This document shows positions 7,711 through 14,922 of a stretch of DNA of 17,035 nt, piece by piece. Source of the DNA: an uncultured Lachnospiraceae bacterium (GTDB lineage: Bacteria > Bacillota > Clostridia > Lachnospirales > Lachnospiraceae); NCBI GenBank assembly GCA_910584965.1, contig CAJUDZ010000004.1, forward strand, positions 177,770 through 194,804, written 5' to 3'. Within the stretch, counting starts at the first letter, position 1. Every line of letters begins with the position of its first letter. The position numbers and the translations under genes were made by a program. A model generated the notes under the pieces. It saw nothing but the letters and a program-made list of their open reading frames with translations. It had not been told where the DNA came from and did no database searches.

Positions 7711-8764
7711 CTTTTTCCTCCTCTCCGCTTTCCGGTACATCCGATACTGCATCTCCCGGTATTTCCGGCCGCATCACATCTTCCTCCGTTTCCGGTGTTT
7801 CCGGCCGCAGCGCATCTTCCGCTTCCCGCACCTGTTCTTCGGTAAGCTGTAAAAAGATATCTTCCAGAGATTTTTCCACCCTGTTCATGGAAAGCACCGG
7901 CATGCCGTGATTCGTAAAGGCAACGGATAATTCGCCGCGGATATCCACATTGTCCCTCGTGAGAATCCTGACTTTCATGCCGTTTTCTTCCGCCGTCTTT
8001 TCAAAAGTATAGGACCGGATATGTTTCATTGCACCGAGCAGTTCTTCCGCCTTCTCCCGGCTTCCGGCCGCAGTCATTTCGATTTCGGCAGATTCCGCCA
8101 TCAGTCTTTTTAAGCCGTCCGGAGAATCGCTTGCCGCCAGTCTGCCATTCGCAATAATCATAATGTGATCGCATATCGTATTGATTTCGGATAAAATATG
8201 GGAACTTAACAAAATCGTATGATTCCCGGCAAGTTTTCCGAGCAATGTTCTGATCTCATGAATCTGCCGCGGATCCAGTCCTGCCATCGGTTCGTCTAAA
8301 ATAATGATTTCGGGATAACCGATAATGGCCTGTGCCAGTCCGACCCGCTGTCTGTATCCTTTGGAAAGATTTTTGATCAGCCGCCTCTCCACATCCGTTA
8401 TGCCGGCCATCTGCATGATTTCCCGAATCTGCGCTTTCCGCTCCTGTTTCGGCACCTTTTTCAGCTCTGCCGCAAAATTCAGGTATTCCAACACCGTCAT
8501 ATCCATATATAAAGGCGGGACTTCCGGCAGATAGCCGATATGTCTTTTGGCCTCTTCCGGCTGCTCCAGTATATTGTATCCGCAAATTTCCACTGTCCCT
8601 TCCGTCGCTGCCAGATAGCCGGTCATAATGTTCATCGTCGTTGTTTTTCCCGCCCCGTTCGGACCAAGAAAACCATATATCTGTCCCTTTTCCACAGTAA
8701 AAGACAAGTTGTCTACCGCCGTATGATTTCCGTATTTTTTTACCAGATTTTCTACCTTAATCAA
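7694..8764 (-). CDS. GldA-type ABC transporter ATP-binding protein
   Basis: A 356-aa cytoplasmic ATPase of an ABC-2 exporter-like system, the partner of the following permease. Walker A GPNGAGKT (34-41), signature LSKGYRQ (133-139), Walker B IIILDEP (153-159) and the H-loop histidine H189 are intact. A DUF4162-like regulatory region follows, up to about residue 315. The last 40 residues are acidic and contain a 12-residue tandem near-repeat (EDALRPETPETE / EDVMRPEIPGDA). The start codon is TTG: AAGGGAGG (8771-8778) lies seven bases upstream, and the nearby ATG at 8769 is out of frame and stops after two codons. It is the first gene of the minus-strand train. Confidence 0.92.
   Translation of the reverse strand: MIKVENLVKKYGNHTAVDNLSFTVEKGQIYGFLGPNGAGKTTTMNIMTGYLAATEGTVEICGYNILEQPEEAKRHIGYLPEVPPLYMDMTVLEYLNFAAELKKVPKQERKAQIREIMQMAGITDVERRLIKNLSKGYRQRVGLAQAIIGYPEIIILDEPMAGLDPRQIHEIRTLLGKLAGNHTILLSSHILSEINTICDHIMIIANGRLAASDSPDGLKRLMAESAEIEMTAAGSREKAEELLGAMKHIRSYTFEKTAEENGMKVRILTRDNVDIRGELSVAFTNHGMPVLSMNRVEKSLEDIFLQLTEEQVREAEDALRPETPETEEDVMRPEIPGDAVSDVPESGEEEKDGGDL
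7762..7820. repeat. Coding tandem near-repeat, 36-bp period
   Basis: The 23-bp segments at 7762-7784 and 7798-7820 are identical at 21 positions and are offset by 36 bp. They encode the repeated acidic 12-mer in the ATPase tail. Confidence 0.7.
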
Positions 8765-8824
8765 GTCATGTCCTCCCTTCTCTCATGCGGGAAAAAGTTC
8801 TTTCATGCCAAGAACGCGACATCA

Positions 8825-8840
8825 ATTATATCATATTATA
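8825..8840 (-). promoter_or_regulatory. Candidate -10 region of the ABC transporter operon
   Basis: Two perfect minus-strand TATAAT boxes (8825-8830 and 8835-8840) lie about 60-75 bp before the TTG start of the ATPase gene. No good -35 box is seen 17 bp upstream of either, so the assignment rests on the -10 boxes and their position. Confidence 0.4.
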
Positions 8841-8860
8841 CTATTAAAATCATTATGAAT
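8831..8860 (+). promoter_or_regulatory. Possible sporulation (sigma-E-like) promoter of cotJ
   Basis: TCATATT (8831-8837) followed 13 bp later by CATTATGAAT resembles a sigma-E promoter (ATATT-type -35, CAT-starting -10). The -10 match is only partial. Bacillus subtilis cotJ is transcribed in the mother cell by sigma-E, which makes this plausible. It overlaps the minus-strand -10 boxes. Confidence 0.35.
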
Positions 8861-8907
8861 CTTTTATGAAAATTTTTCTGAGAAATTTTTCATGAGAAAG
8901 GAATCCT

Positions 8908-9081
8908 ATGGATAAGAGAGATTACAACTTTGGCAGAGATTTCGACAGATTTCCCGTCGCCATGGCTTACGTGCCGTGGCAGCGCCTGACCAATATCTAT
9001 GAAGATCTGAATGAAGCGCTGGAAAACGGAACCATCTTTCCGGAGCTGAACAAACCATTTACAGGAAGGAGATGCTGTTAA
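8908..9081 (+). CDS. cotJA: Spore coat-associated protein CotJA
   Basis: This 57-aa protein starts MDKRDYNFGRDFDR, continues with VAMAYVPWQRLTNIYEDLNEAL and ends TGRRCC. The YVPWQ core and the early position in the operon identify CotJA, a small component laid down in the inner spore coat. The ATG at 8908 follows GAAAGGAA (8895-8902). An ATG at 8892 is in another frame. Its TAA shares one base with the ATG of the next gene. Recognition rests on the conserved motif and on the two following cotJ genes. Confidence 0.88.
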   Translation: MDKRDYNFGRDFDRFPVAMAYVPWQRLTNIYEDLNEALENGTIFPELNKPFTGRRCC

Positions 9082-9356
9082 TGTCTTTTGATTTAAAAAA
9101 TGAACAGGAAAAACTGCTTCATCACATCCGGCTGATGGATTTCGTGATCGTAGAAATGAACGAATATCTCGACACACATCCTGACGATGCGGAAGCGGTC
9201 GATTATCTGAAACATTATGTCCGTATGAAAAATCAGGTAATGCGCGAATACGCATCCAAATACAGCCCGCTCAGCCTGGCAACGGCCGATGCTTCTTCCT
9301 GTAAAGAATGGAGCTGGGCAACAACACCTATGCCCTGGGAAGGAGGATGCAATTAA
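9081..9356 (+). CDS. cotJB: Spore coat protein CotJB
   Basis: A 91-aa protein of the CotJB family, a small partner of CotJA and CotJC in the spore coat. Family features are the helical segment LLHHIRLMDFVIVEMNEYLDTHP, the middle EAVDYLKHY and the C-terminal WSWATTPMPWEGGCN, where aromatic WPWEG-like ends are typical. ATG 9081 was chosen over an in-frame ATG at 9072 because AGGAAGG (9063-9069) is correctly spaced only from 9081, and because this gives the same TAATG overlap as the next junction. Tight packing implies one mother-cell transcript. Confidence 0.9.
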   Translation: MSFDLKNEQEKLLHHIRLMDFVIVEMNEYLDTHPDDAEAVDYLKHYVRMKNQVMREYASKYSPLSLATADASSCKEWSWATTPMPWEGGCN

Positions 9357-9934
9357 TGTGGAATTATGAAAAAAGATTACAGTTTCCGGTAAATATTAAG
9401 AGCCCCAACGCGATGCTGGCCCAGGCCATTATCAGCCAGTACGGAGGCCCCGACGGGGAAATGGGCGCTTCCATGCGCTATCTGTCGCAGCGTTACGCCG
9501 CACCTTACAGGGAGGTGGCGAGTGTGCTGACGGATATCGGTACCGAAGAACTTGCTCACCTGGAAATGGTCGCGACGATCGTCCATCAGCTTACCAAAGA
9601 TTTGTCAATGGAAGAAATCGAGAAATCGGGCTTTGCAAATTATTATGTGGACCATACCGTCGGCGTCTGGCCCCAGGCCGCGGGCGGCGTTCCGTTCAAT
9701 GCCTGTGAATTTCAGTCGAAGGGTGACATTATTACGGATTTAATGGAGGATATGGCGGCAGAACAAAAAGCACGTACCACTTACGATAATATTCTCCGCC
9801 TCGTTCGTGACGAACCGGACGTCTGTGAACCGATCAAATTTCTGCGTGCCAGGGAAATCGTACACTTCCAGCGTTTCGGTGAAGCAAACCGGGAAGATTG
9901 TAGTAAATCAAAACACACAAAATACAATCACTAA
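9356..9934 (+). CDS. cotJC: CotJC, manganese-catalase-family spore protein, altered C-terminus
   Basis: A 192-aa member of the manganese-catalase family found in the spore coat. The dimetal-binding helices are present: EELAHLEM (E65, H68), AAEQKAR (E136) and REIVHFQRFGEA (E167, H170), along with QYGGPDGE and YYVDH. AGGAGG at 9341-9346 precedes ATG 9356, which overlaps the cotJB stop (TAATG). The frame extends to 9308, but that adds only residues overlapping cotJB. After FGEA (174-177) the usual continuation, a helix starting LRxVQ and about 20 more residues, is replaced by NREDCSKSKHTKYNH and a stop. Mobile-element DNA follows, so the end was probably substituted by insertion. The active site should remain; stability or coat assembly could differ. 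Confidence 0.9.
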   Translation: MWNYEKRLQFPVNIKSPNAMLAQAIISQYGGPDGEMGASMRYLSQRYAAPYREVASVLTDIGTEELAHLEMVATIVHQLTKDLSMEEIEKSGFANYYVDHTVGVWPQAAGGVPFNACEFQSKGDIITDLMEDMAAEQKARTTYDNILRLVRDEPDVCEPIKFLRAREIVHFQRFGEANREDCSKSKHTKYNH

Positions 9935-10001
9935 GACGCATACCCACATTTCCTCTAAGCTATGTTTAGACTTTCGCACCAAAAGAAAGGACAAGTTTAT
10001 T

Positions 10002-10358
10002 ATGCCAGTATTCAGAGTAAAGAAAGCCAAAGATTATACGATTATGCCAAATCTTCATTTACGCAACCGCCAGTTGTCCCTAAGGGCAAAGGGATTACTG
10101 TGTCAAATGCTCTCAATGCCCCCGGAATGGAATTTTACACTGCAAGGGTTAGCGTATATCAACAAAGAGGGATTAGACGCCATTACGACGGTTATACACG
10201 AATTAGAACAGGCAGGATATATTACCCGTGCCAGAGTACGGAACGAAAAGGGACAACTTCGGGAAATGGAATATACCGTCTATTCTTCTCCAATGCTGAA
10301 TGAGGATTACAGCAAAAAGCCTGTCATGGAAAAGCCTACACCGGATAATCCAACATAG
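10002..10358 (+). CDS. RepA-like replication initiator, N-terminal part only
   Basis: This 118-aa protein matches the N-terminal winged-helix domain of the replication initiator A family found near the ends of clostridial ICEs and plasmids: MPVFRVKKAKDYTIMPNLHL, SLRAKGLLCQMLSMP, LAYINKEGLDAI and ELEQAGYITRARVR. AAAGG at 9986-9990 precedes the ATG. Family members commonly continue through a proline-rich linker (KPTxxNPT repeats) into a C-terminal domain. Here the linker ends at TAG 10356. The same frame continues recognisably after it (VFPTQGKPTQ ... SFPI) but carries several more stops before about 10545, so the remainder is decayed. The 118-aa product may still bind DNA. The family call is from memory of related sequences. 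Confidence 0.7.
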   Translation: MPVFRVKKAKDYTIMPNLHLRNRQLSLRAKGLLCQMLSMPPEWNFTLQGLAYINKEGLDAITTVIHELEQAGYITRARVRNEKGQLREMEYTVYSSPMLNEDYSKKPVMEKPTPDNPT

Positions 10359-10545
10359 GTATTTCCAACACAGGGAAAACCAACGCAATAAAATATAGAT
10401 ATATAAAATACTAAAGAATAAAATACAGAATGATAAAATATCTATTCCTTTCCTATCCGTTCTTTAACTGATCCGATTTTTCCTATCACGGGAAAGGAAT
10501 GGAAGGGAAAAGAATGTAGACGACATAGTTATTCATTTATGCATT
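10359..10545 (+). pseudogene. Decayed linker/C-terminal part of the RepA-like gene
   Basis: In the frame of the upstream gene, residues such as VFPTQGKPTQ, NTKE and IYSFPIRS are separated by stops at 10356, 10389, 10404, 10419, 10431 and 10434. The repeated N-T pattern fits the linker of intact relatives with nonsense changes. After about 10545 no similarity is seen. Confidence 0.45.
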
Positions 10546-10555
10546 AATTACCCCT

Positions 10556-10635
10556 TATCAATGGCAGACAGCCAAGTCAAGGATTTACCGCTTTAGCGGC
10601 GTTTACGTCCTTGACTTGGCTGTTTGGCGTTGATA
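10556..10635. repeat. 80-bp long palindrome
   Basis: A perfect 16-bp inverted repeat (10568-10583 with 10608-10623) is extended outward with three mismatches to 10556 and 10635. The 24-bp centre holds its own CCGC-TTTA-GCGG hairpin. No T-run follows on either strand, so it is not a simple terminator. It may be a replication or transfer site, or a small inserted element. Confidence 0.8.
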
Positions 10636-10707
10636 GTCTGGGAAAGGCATAAAAAGAATTTGCAGGGCTTGTGTTTCTGTCTGCTGAAGATATGGAGTAA
10701 TTAAAAT

Positions 10708-10757
10708 CCGGGGAGTGGCAGTCTACGGATTGCTGTTTCCCGGCTTTCATTTTTATT
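10708..10757 (+). terminator. Possible terminator
   Basis: CCGGG (10708-10712) pairs with CCCGG (10739-10743). The stem can be extended only with several G-U pairs, around a TCTACGGA loop. TTTCATTTTTATT follows. The imperfect stem makes this tentative. Confidence 0.35.
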
Positions 10758-10987
10758 ACTTAATATATATTCCTAAATTATATAAACCACCAGTACCACA
10801 CTATTCCGAACACAAAAATGAAATACCGTATCATTGTAAATGCTGACAAGTACGAAATCTCTCTCATATTTGTTTTCAAAAAATACAAAAAGTATTGCTT
10901 TGGATTTTTGTTTCAATTTTTCGGATATAGTGTTACATTATTACTCTAGGCGAGTTTTTATGCTATTTGTAGGGGAAATAACCAAAA

Positions 10988-11002
10988 GCAACTTAAAGTT
11001 GC
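10988..11002. promoter_or_regulatory. Candidate operator of the XRE/transporter operon
   Basis: GCAACTT-A-AAGTTGC is a perfect 15-bp palindrome 74 bp before the XRE gene start and just upstream of a weak promoter. It is the natural candidate binding site for the DNA-binding domain encoded next to it. Confidence 0.4.
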
Positions 11003-11075
11003 GAAATTGTCAGAGTTGAATGATAGAAAATTCACTTCATTATGCTACCATGAATGAGAGTTAGGAGGAAAAGAT

Positions 11076-11852
11076 ATGACATTTGGAGAAAAACTATATA
11101 AGTTAAGAAAGGCACAGGGGCTTTCACAAGAAGCCTTAGCAGAAAAATTGAATACAAGCAGACAGGCTGTAAGCAAATGGGAAAATAATAACGGCTATCC
11201 CGAAACAGAAAAAATTATTTTAATCAGTAAAATATTTCAAATAACACTGGACGATTTACTGATTGATGATAAGGAACTTGGCTCTAAAGAAGAAAGAAAA
11301 TTTTTAGAAGAAACAAAGGGATTTTATGTAAGCAGGGAAACAGCAAATGGTTTTCTGTTCTATTATAAAAAGAAATTTTTGTTATTAGCTGCGGCGTGTG
11401 GAATTGCGTTAGGTTGTAATTCGGTATCTTATACATCGACAGAACATTATTTGTTCGCTTCCAATATAGCTCCAATACTTACAACCATATCAATTATGAT
11501 GTTGCTTGCAATCGTAATTTATATTGCCTTGAAACAAAATCCTTACAGAATGTTTCGAAAAAAGGAACTTGTTTTTGATGAAGAGGTACGAACAGAAATA
11601 CAAGAGGAATTTACTAAGATGAAGAAAATGTTGGTTAGTGGTATTGCGATTGGATTGGTTATATTTGGAGTAAGCAACAGCGGCTGGGGGCTTCCTGCAT
11701 TATTTGAGAATATGAGCTATACAAATATTCTGTTTTATATTGTATTTTCTATGGTTTTAACAGGTATCAGCTGCTTTATTACATTTTTTTGTATAGGCAT
11801 TTACTGGTCTTACACCATATTGCTCCGAAATCCCGAAAGAAAGGAAAGGTAA
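11076..11852 (+). CDS. Membrane-anchored XRE-family regulator (BcrR-like architecture)
   Basis: A 258-aa one-component regulator. Residues 4-60 form an XRE helix-turn-helix (EKLYKLRKAQGLSQEALAEK, SRQAVSKWENNNGYP, LDDLL). A charged linker follows, then about four membrane spans near 100-119, 127-152, 184-202 and 216-246. The enterococcal bacitracin sensor BcrR has the same order of parts, an N-terminal DNA-binding domain and four spans, so direct membrane sensing of a peptide or lipid-cycle signal is plausible; homology to BcrR itself is not shown. AGGAGG (11063-11068) lies seven bases before the ATG. The ATPase gene starts six bases after its stop, so the product probably controls its own transporter operon. 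Strongly AT-rich relative to the host genes. Confidence 0.85.
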   Translation: MTFGEKLYKLRKAQGLSQEALAEKLNTSRQAVSKWENNNGYPETEKIILISKIFQITLDDLLIDDKELGSKEERKFLEETKGFYVSRETANGFLFYYKKKFLLLAAACGIALGCNSVSYTSTEHYLFASNIAPILTTISIMMLLAIVIYIALKQNPYRMFRKKELVFDEEVRTEIQEEFTKMKKMLVSGIAIGLVIFGVSNSGWGLPALFENMSYTNILFYIVFSMVLTGISCFITFFCIGIYWSYTILLRNPERKER

Positions 11853-11858
11853 AATTCT

Positions 11859-12632
11859 ATGACAGAACATCATTATATTGAAGTCAAAAATCTTGTAAAA
11901 AATTATTGCACAGGAAATGTAACATTGAACGCCGTTGATCATGTGAATTTCTATGTTGACAAAGGGGGATTTATTGGAATTATGGGAGCTTCTGGTTCCG
12001 GCAAAACCACAATCCTAAATATTCTCTCGACCATAGATACTATGTCGGACGGACAGGTATTTTATGACAAGATTGATATATCAAGAATGAATGAAGCTGA
12101 ACGGTCTGACTTCCGACAGAAAAATCTTGGATTTGTTTTTCAAGACTATAATCTTTTAGATACATTAAGCATCGAAGAAAACATTATGCTTCCTATGGCT
12201 CTTAGTGGCGAGAAAAAAAAGGAAATAGAAAGTAGAATAAAGAATATATCGGAAACCCTGCATATTGAAGATATTTTGGGTAAATTCCCGTATGAGGTGT
12301 CCGGCGGGCAAAAACAGCGTGCGGCTTGTGCAAGGGCACTTGTCAACAAGCCAAAACTAATTCTTGCTGACGAACCAACCGGGGCTTTAGACTCTAAATC
12401 ATCTACTATGCTGCTTCGCACTTTACAGGTTATGAACAAGGAGTTCGGTGCAACCATTTTAATGGTAACACATGATGTGTTCTCAGCCTGTTATTGTGAG
12501 AGAATTTTATTTTTGAGTGACGGGAAAATATGTGCTGAATTAAACCGGGAAAATATGAACAAAAGAGATTATCTAAACCATATTCTTGATATACAGTCTA
12601 AAATAGGGGGTGAGGATATTTATGCTGAATAA
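11859..12632 (+). CDS. BceA-type ABC transporter ATP-binding protein
   Basis: A 257-aa ATPase of the LolD/MacB/BceA class. Walker A GASGSGKT (43-50), Q-loop Q95, signature VSGGQKQR (147-154), Walker B LILADEP (167-173) and H-loop H205 are intact. With the following FtsX-like permease it should form a peptide-antibiotic detoxification or sensing transporter like BceAB or VraDE. The substrate is not predictable. An AAGG-rich ribosome site lies at the end of the XRE gene and the start is six bases after that gene's stop. The 3' end overlaps the permease start by 11 bp. The codon use is AT-rich like its neighbours in the cassette. Confidence 0.92.
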   Translation: MTEHHYIEVKNLVKNYCTGNVTLNAVDHVNFYVDKGGFIGIMGASGSGKTTILNILSTIDTMSDGQVFYDKIDISRMNEAERSDFRQKNLGFVFQDYNLLDTLSIEENIMLPMALSGEKKKEIESRIKNISETLHIEDILGKFPYEVSGGQKQRAACARALVNKPKLILADEPTGALDSKSSTMLLRTLQVMNKEFGATILMVTHDVFSACYCERILFLSDGKICAELNRENMNKRDYLNHILDIQSKIGGEDIYAE

Positions 12633-14673
12633 ACTTGCATTACGAAACGCATGGAGATTGTGGAAAGACTATTTGAATTATTTTTTGACTTTATGTATGA
12701 TAACTGCCATTACTTTTTCCTTTCACTCGCTACTCTTTTCAAAAGATATTTACGAAATGATTCATTATGGAAATAATGGGGAACTATCTACAGCAGGAAC
12801 TATGTTGATTGCTTTTATGTCCGTTTCCACAGTGACAATTCTTATCATAGTAGCCTGGCTAATCAATTATATGACCCGTTTCATTTTAGAAAAAAGAAGC
12901 CGGGAATTTGCTATTTATTTGTTATCGGGAATGAGGAAAGAACAAATTGCAAGTCTTTATATGAAAGAAAATCTTTATCTTGGTGTATGCGCTCTTTTCG
13001 CAGGACTGATTTTCGGCAGTGGATTACAGCAGGTGCTATTTTTCATTTTTTATAAAAGTATCGGGAAAAATTACAAGGTAAATGTAGAAATATCAACGGG
13101 CAGCATTATATTGACAGTTATCTTGTATGGCGTTTGTTTTTTTGCTGCCCTGTTTCGGAACAGGAAAAAGTTTTTCCACATGGAAATAATCAATTTAATT
13201 AACATGGATAAGCAGAATGAAACAGTAAATGAAAAGCGAAACGCTTTATGGAAAAGGCTGTTCTTTCTCTCCATAGGAAATATATTGCTTTTATATTTTT
13301 TGATTTTTACAGGCGGGATAACGAAATGGACAGCGATATTTGAAATGATAGGGCTGATTTTTACGTTTTACTTTTTCTATTTAGGACTTTCCGCTTTTCT
13401 TATGAATTATATAAAGGGGAAAGGCAAGTTAATCTATAAAAGGGAATATTTATTTATGATTAGGCAGTTTTCCTCAAAAATGCGGAATACCTGTTTTGTT
13501 CTTGGAACATTAAGTCTTTTGTTTATGTTTGCACTAGTAGGAAGTTCGCTTGCGTTTATGTTGAGCGACTATCAAAACAAACAATTAGATGTAGAATATC
13601 CGTTTGACATTATTATAATCAGCGATAATACAAGCAATGACTTTTCTAAAGAAGAATCATTAATAAACGACAATATAAATCCACGGAATATATTGAAATA
13701 TTGTGTATACCAAAACGGAACAAGTGATATGGGCGATTATTTGTATCAGAATTTAAGGATTTTTTCTGATAGGGATAGCGACCCAGTTGTGGCAGAGGGA
13801 AAACGGGCTGTTGCTTATTATGATTATGATGTGTATATGGGAATTAGCGATTATAACCGTTTACGGGAAATGCTGGATTTAACGCCTGTTACTTTGCAAG
13901 ATGATCAGTATTTAATTCATATAGCAAACCGTGTATATCAAGAAATTAAGGATAAAAGTGCCGAACTACCCAATAGCCTAAATATAGGGCTTGATTTCGC
14001 TGGATTCAAAACAGAGGGATTTGCACAAAATGGGCATAATGGAACAGATTACTTGCTGGTTGTGCCAGATAAGAAACTTGCCGGAATGAAAAAATATTTT
14101 TCACTTATGGCAGTTATGGCAAACGGAGATGTGCCGGAGTATTTATCAGAATGTTTATATGATTTAACTGGAAAAATACGGGGATATGATGAATTGGCTG
14201 ATTATATAAAAATTGGAAGCGAAGAACTTTTTTTAATGCCCGCTACCATACAAGTCAAAAGCCGAGAGGTTTTAGAACTAAAATTTTTAATGAGTACCCT
14301 GTCGTTTCCATTATTTTATATTGGATTAGTGTTTTTGTGTGTATCACTTACGGTTCTTTCCGTCCAACAGTTAAGCGATTCCAATAAATATAAATTCCGT
14401 TATCAGATTTTAAACAAACTTGGAATGGGGAAAAAAAGAATCAAACAAGTAGTAGCTAAGCAGCTATTTTTCTACTATCTATGCCCTGTTATCCTTTCGG
14501 TTATTATCAGTGCAATATTTATACTATATGTAGGACGACAATTTGTAATTTACACAGGAATACGTACAGAATGGATTTTATATTTTTGCATTTCATTGAC
14601 TAGTTTTCTTGGGATATACATTTTATATTTTTCTATAACATATTTTCAGTTTAATAAAAACATTAAGCCATAA
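12622..14673 (+). CDS. BceB-type ABC transporter permease (FtsX family)
   Basis: A 683-aa permease with the BceB layout: ten predicted membrane spans, with a large extracellular domain of about 250 residues (about 315-570) between spans seven and eight. Spans include YFLTLCMITAITFSF near the N-terminus, a group of six up to about residue 312, and three near the C-terminus (PLFYIGLVFLCVSLTVLSV, LFFYYLCPVILSVIISAIF, WILYFCISLTSFLGIYILY). FtsX-type cytoplasmic segments are SREFAIYLLSGMRKEQI and YQILNKLGMGKKRIKQVV. Family members move or release peptide antibiotics from lipid targets. GAGG precedes ATG 12622 by six bases; the frame extends to a GTG at 12610. No BceRS two-component genes accompany it; the XRE membrane protein takes that place. 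Confidence 0.9.
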   Translation: MLNKLALRNAWRLWKDYLNYFLTLCMITAITFSFHSLLFSKDIYEMIHYGNNGELSTAGTMLIAFMSVSTVTILIIVAWLINYMTRFILEKRSREFAIYLLSGMRKEQIASLYMKENLYLGVCALFAGLIFGSGLQQVLFFIFYKSIGKNYKVNVEISTGSIILTVILYGVCFFAALFRNRKKFFHMEIINLINMDKQNETVNEKRNALWKRLFFLSIGNILLLYFLIFTGGITKWTAIFEMIGLIFTFYFFYLGLSAFLMNYIKGKGKLIYKREYLFMIRQFSSKMRNTCFVLGTLSLLFMFALVGSSLAFMLSDYQNKQLDVEYPFDIIIISDNTSNDFSKEESLINDNINPRNILKYCVYQNGTSDMGDYLYQNLRIFSDRDSDPVVAEGKRAVAYYDYDVYMGISDYNRLREMLDLTPVTLQDDQYLIHIANRVYQEIKDKSAELPNSLNIGLDFAGFKTEGFAQNGHNGTDYLLVVPDKKLAGMKKYFSLMAVMANGDVPEYLSECLYDLTGKIRGYDELADYIKIGSEELFLMPATIQVKSREVLELKFLMSTLSFPLFYIGLVFLCVSLTVLSVQQLSDSNKYKFRYQILNKLGMGKKRIKQVVAKQLFFYYLCPVILSVIISAIFILYVGRQFVIYTGIRTEWILYFCISLTSFLGIYILYFSITYFQFNKNIKP

Positions 14674-14815
14674 CCTAAGAAGGAGTAAATATTTCAAATA
14701 TATTTCCTACCGTTGCTTGAAGGGCAATGATATTTCAAAATGTAATCGTCCTTTTTCAGCATAAATGTAACTGTCAATTAAACAATGCCCTATGTGGGAG
14801 AAAGGGAAATTTTCT
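14674..14815. other. Intergenic stretch after the transporter
   Basis: No gene and no clear terminator were found. AAATGTAA occurs at 14738-14745 and again at 14763-14770, which could be binding sites or chance. The AT-rich composition of the transporter cassette fades here, so its right boundary is probably in this stretch. Confidence 0.35.
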
Positions 14816-14898
14816 ATGACTTGCACAGAAGTATACAAAGAACATATCATGTAAACTTTCAACGGCTTCTGTAAAGTTTTCATACACTATAACGGGAG
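14816..14898 (+). pseudogene. N-terminal remnant of an ICE sigma-70-type factor
   Basis: From ATG 14816, after a GGGAGAAAGGGA ribosome site, the frame reads MTCTEVYKEHIM, a stop at 14852, then TFNGFCKVFIHYN. Small sigma factors of clostridial ICEs begin with a very similar EIYxEHI..xFNAFCKxVIxH pattern, recalled from family knowledge. One nonsense codon and loss of everything beyond about 14898 leave only the start. It abuts the winged-helix gene, which suggests a deletion joined the two. Confidence 0.45.
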
Positions 14899-14922
14899 GT
14901 GGTTTTTGTTGGGAAAATAGTC

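Larger units (their letters stand above)
10636..11075. other. AT-rich intergenic stretch with no gene
   Basis: No supported gene was found. It contains a possible terminator near its left end and a short palindrome before the XRE gene, both listed separately. A weak promoter pair, TTGAAT (11016-11021) and TATGCT (11041-11046) with 19-bp spacing, precedes the XRE start. Base composition becomes AT-rich from about 10760, marking the left side of the regulator/transporter cassette. Confidence 0.5.

Noticed and set aside
10356..10440. Stop-codon readthrough or recoding in the RepA-like gene
   Set aside because: Six stops of all three types in about 80 bases are far better explained by decay; other genes use normal stops.
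14816..14854. A genuine 12-aa leader peptide controlling the winged-helix gene
   Set aside because: The sigma-like sequence continues in frame past the stop, so a pseudogene stub is the simpler reading; a secondary leader role is left open.
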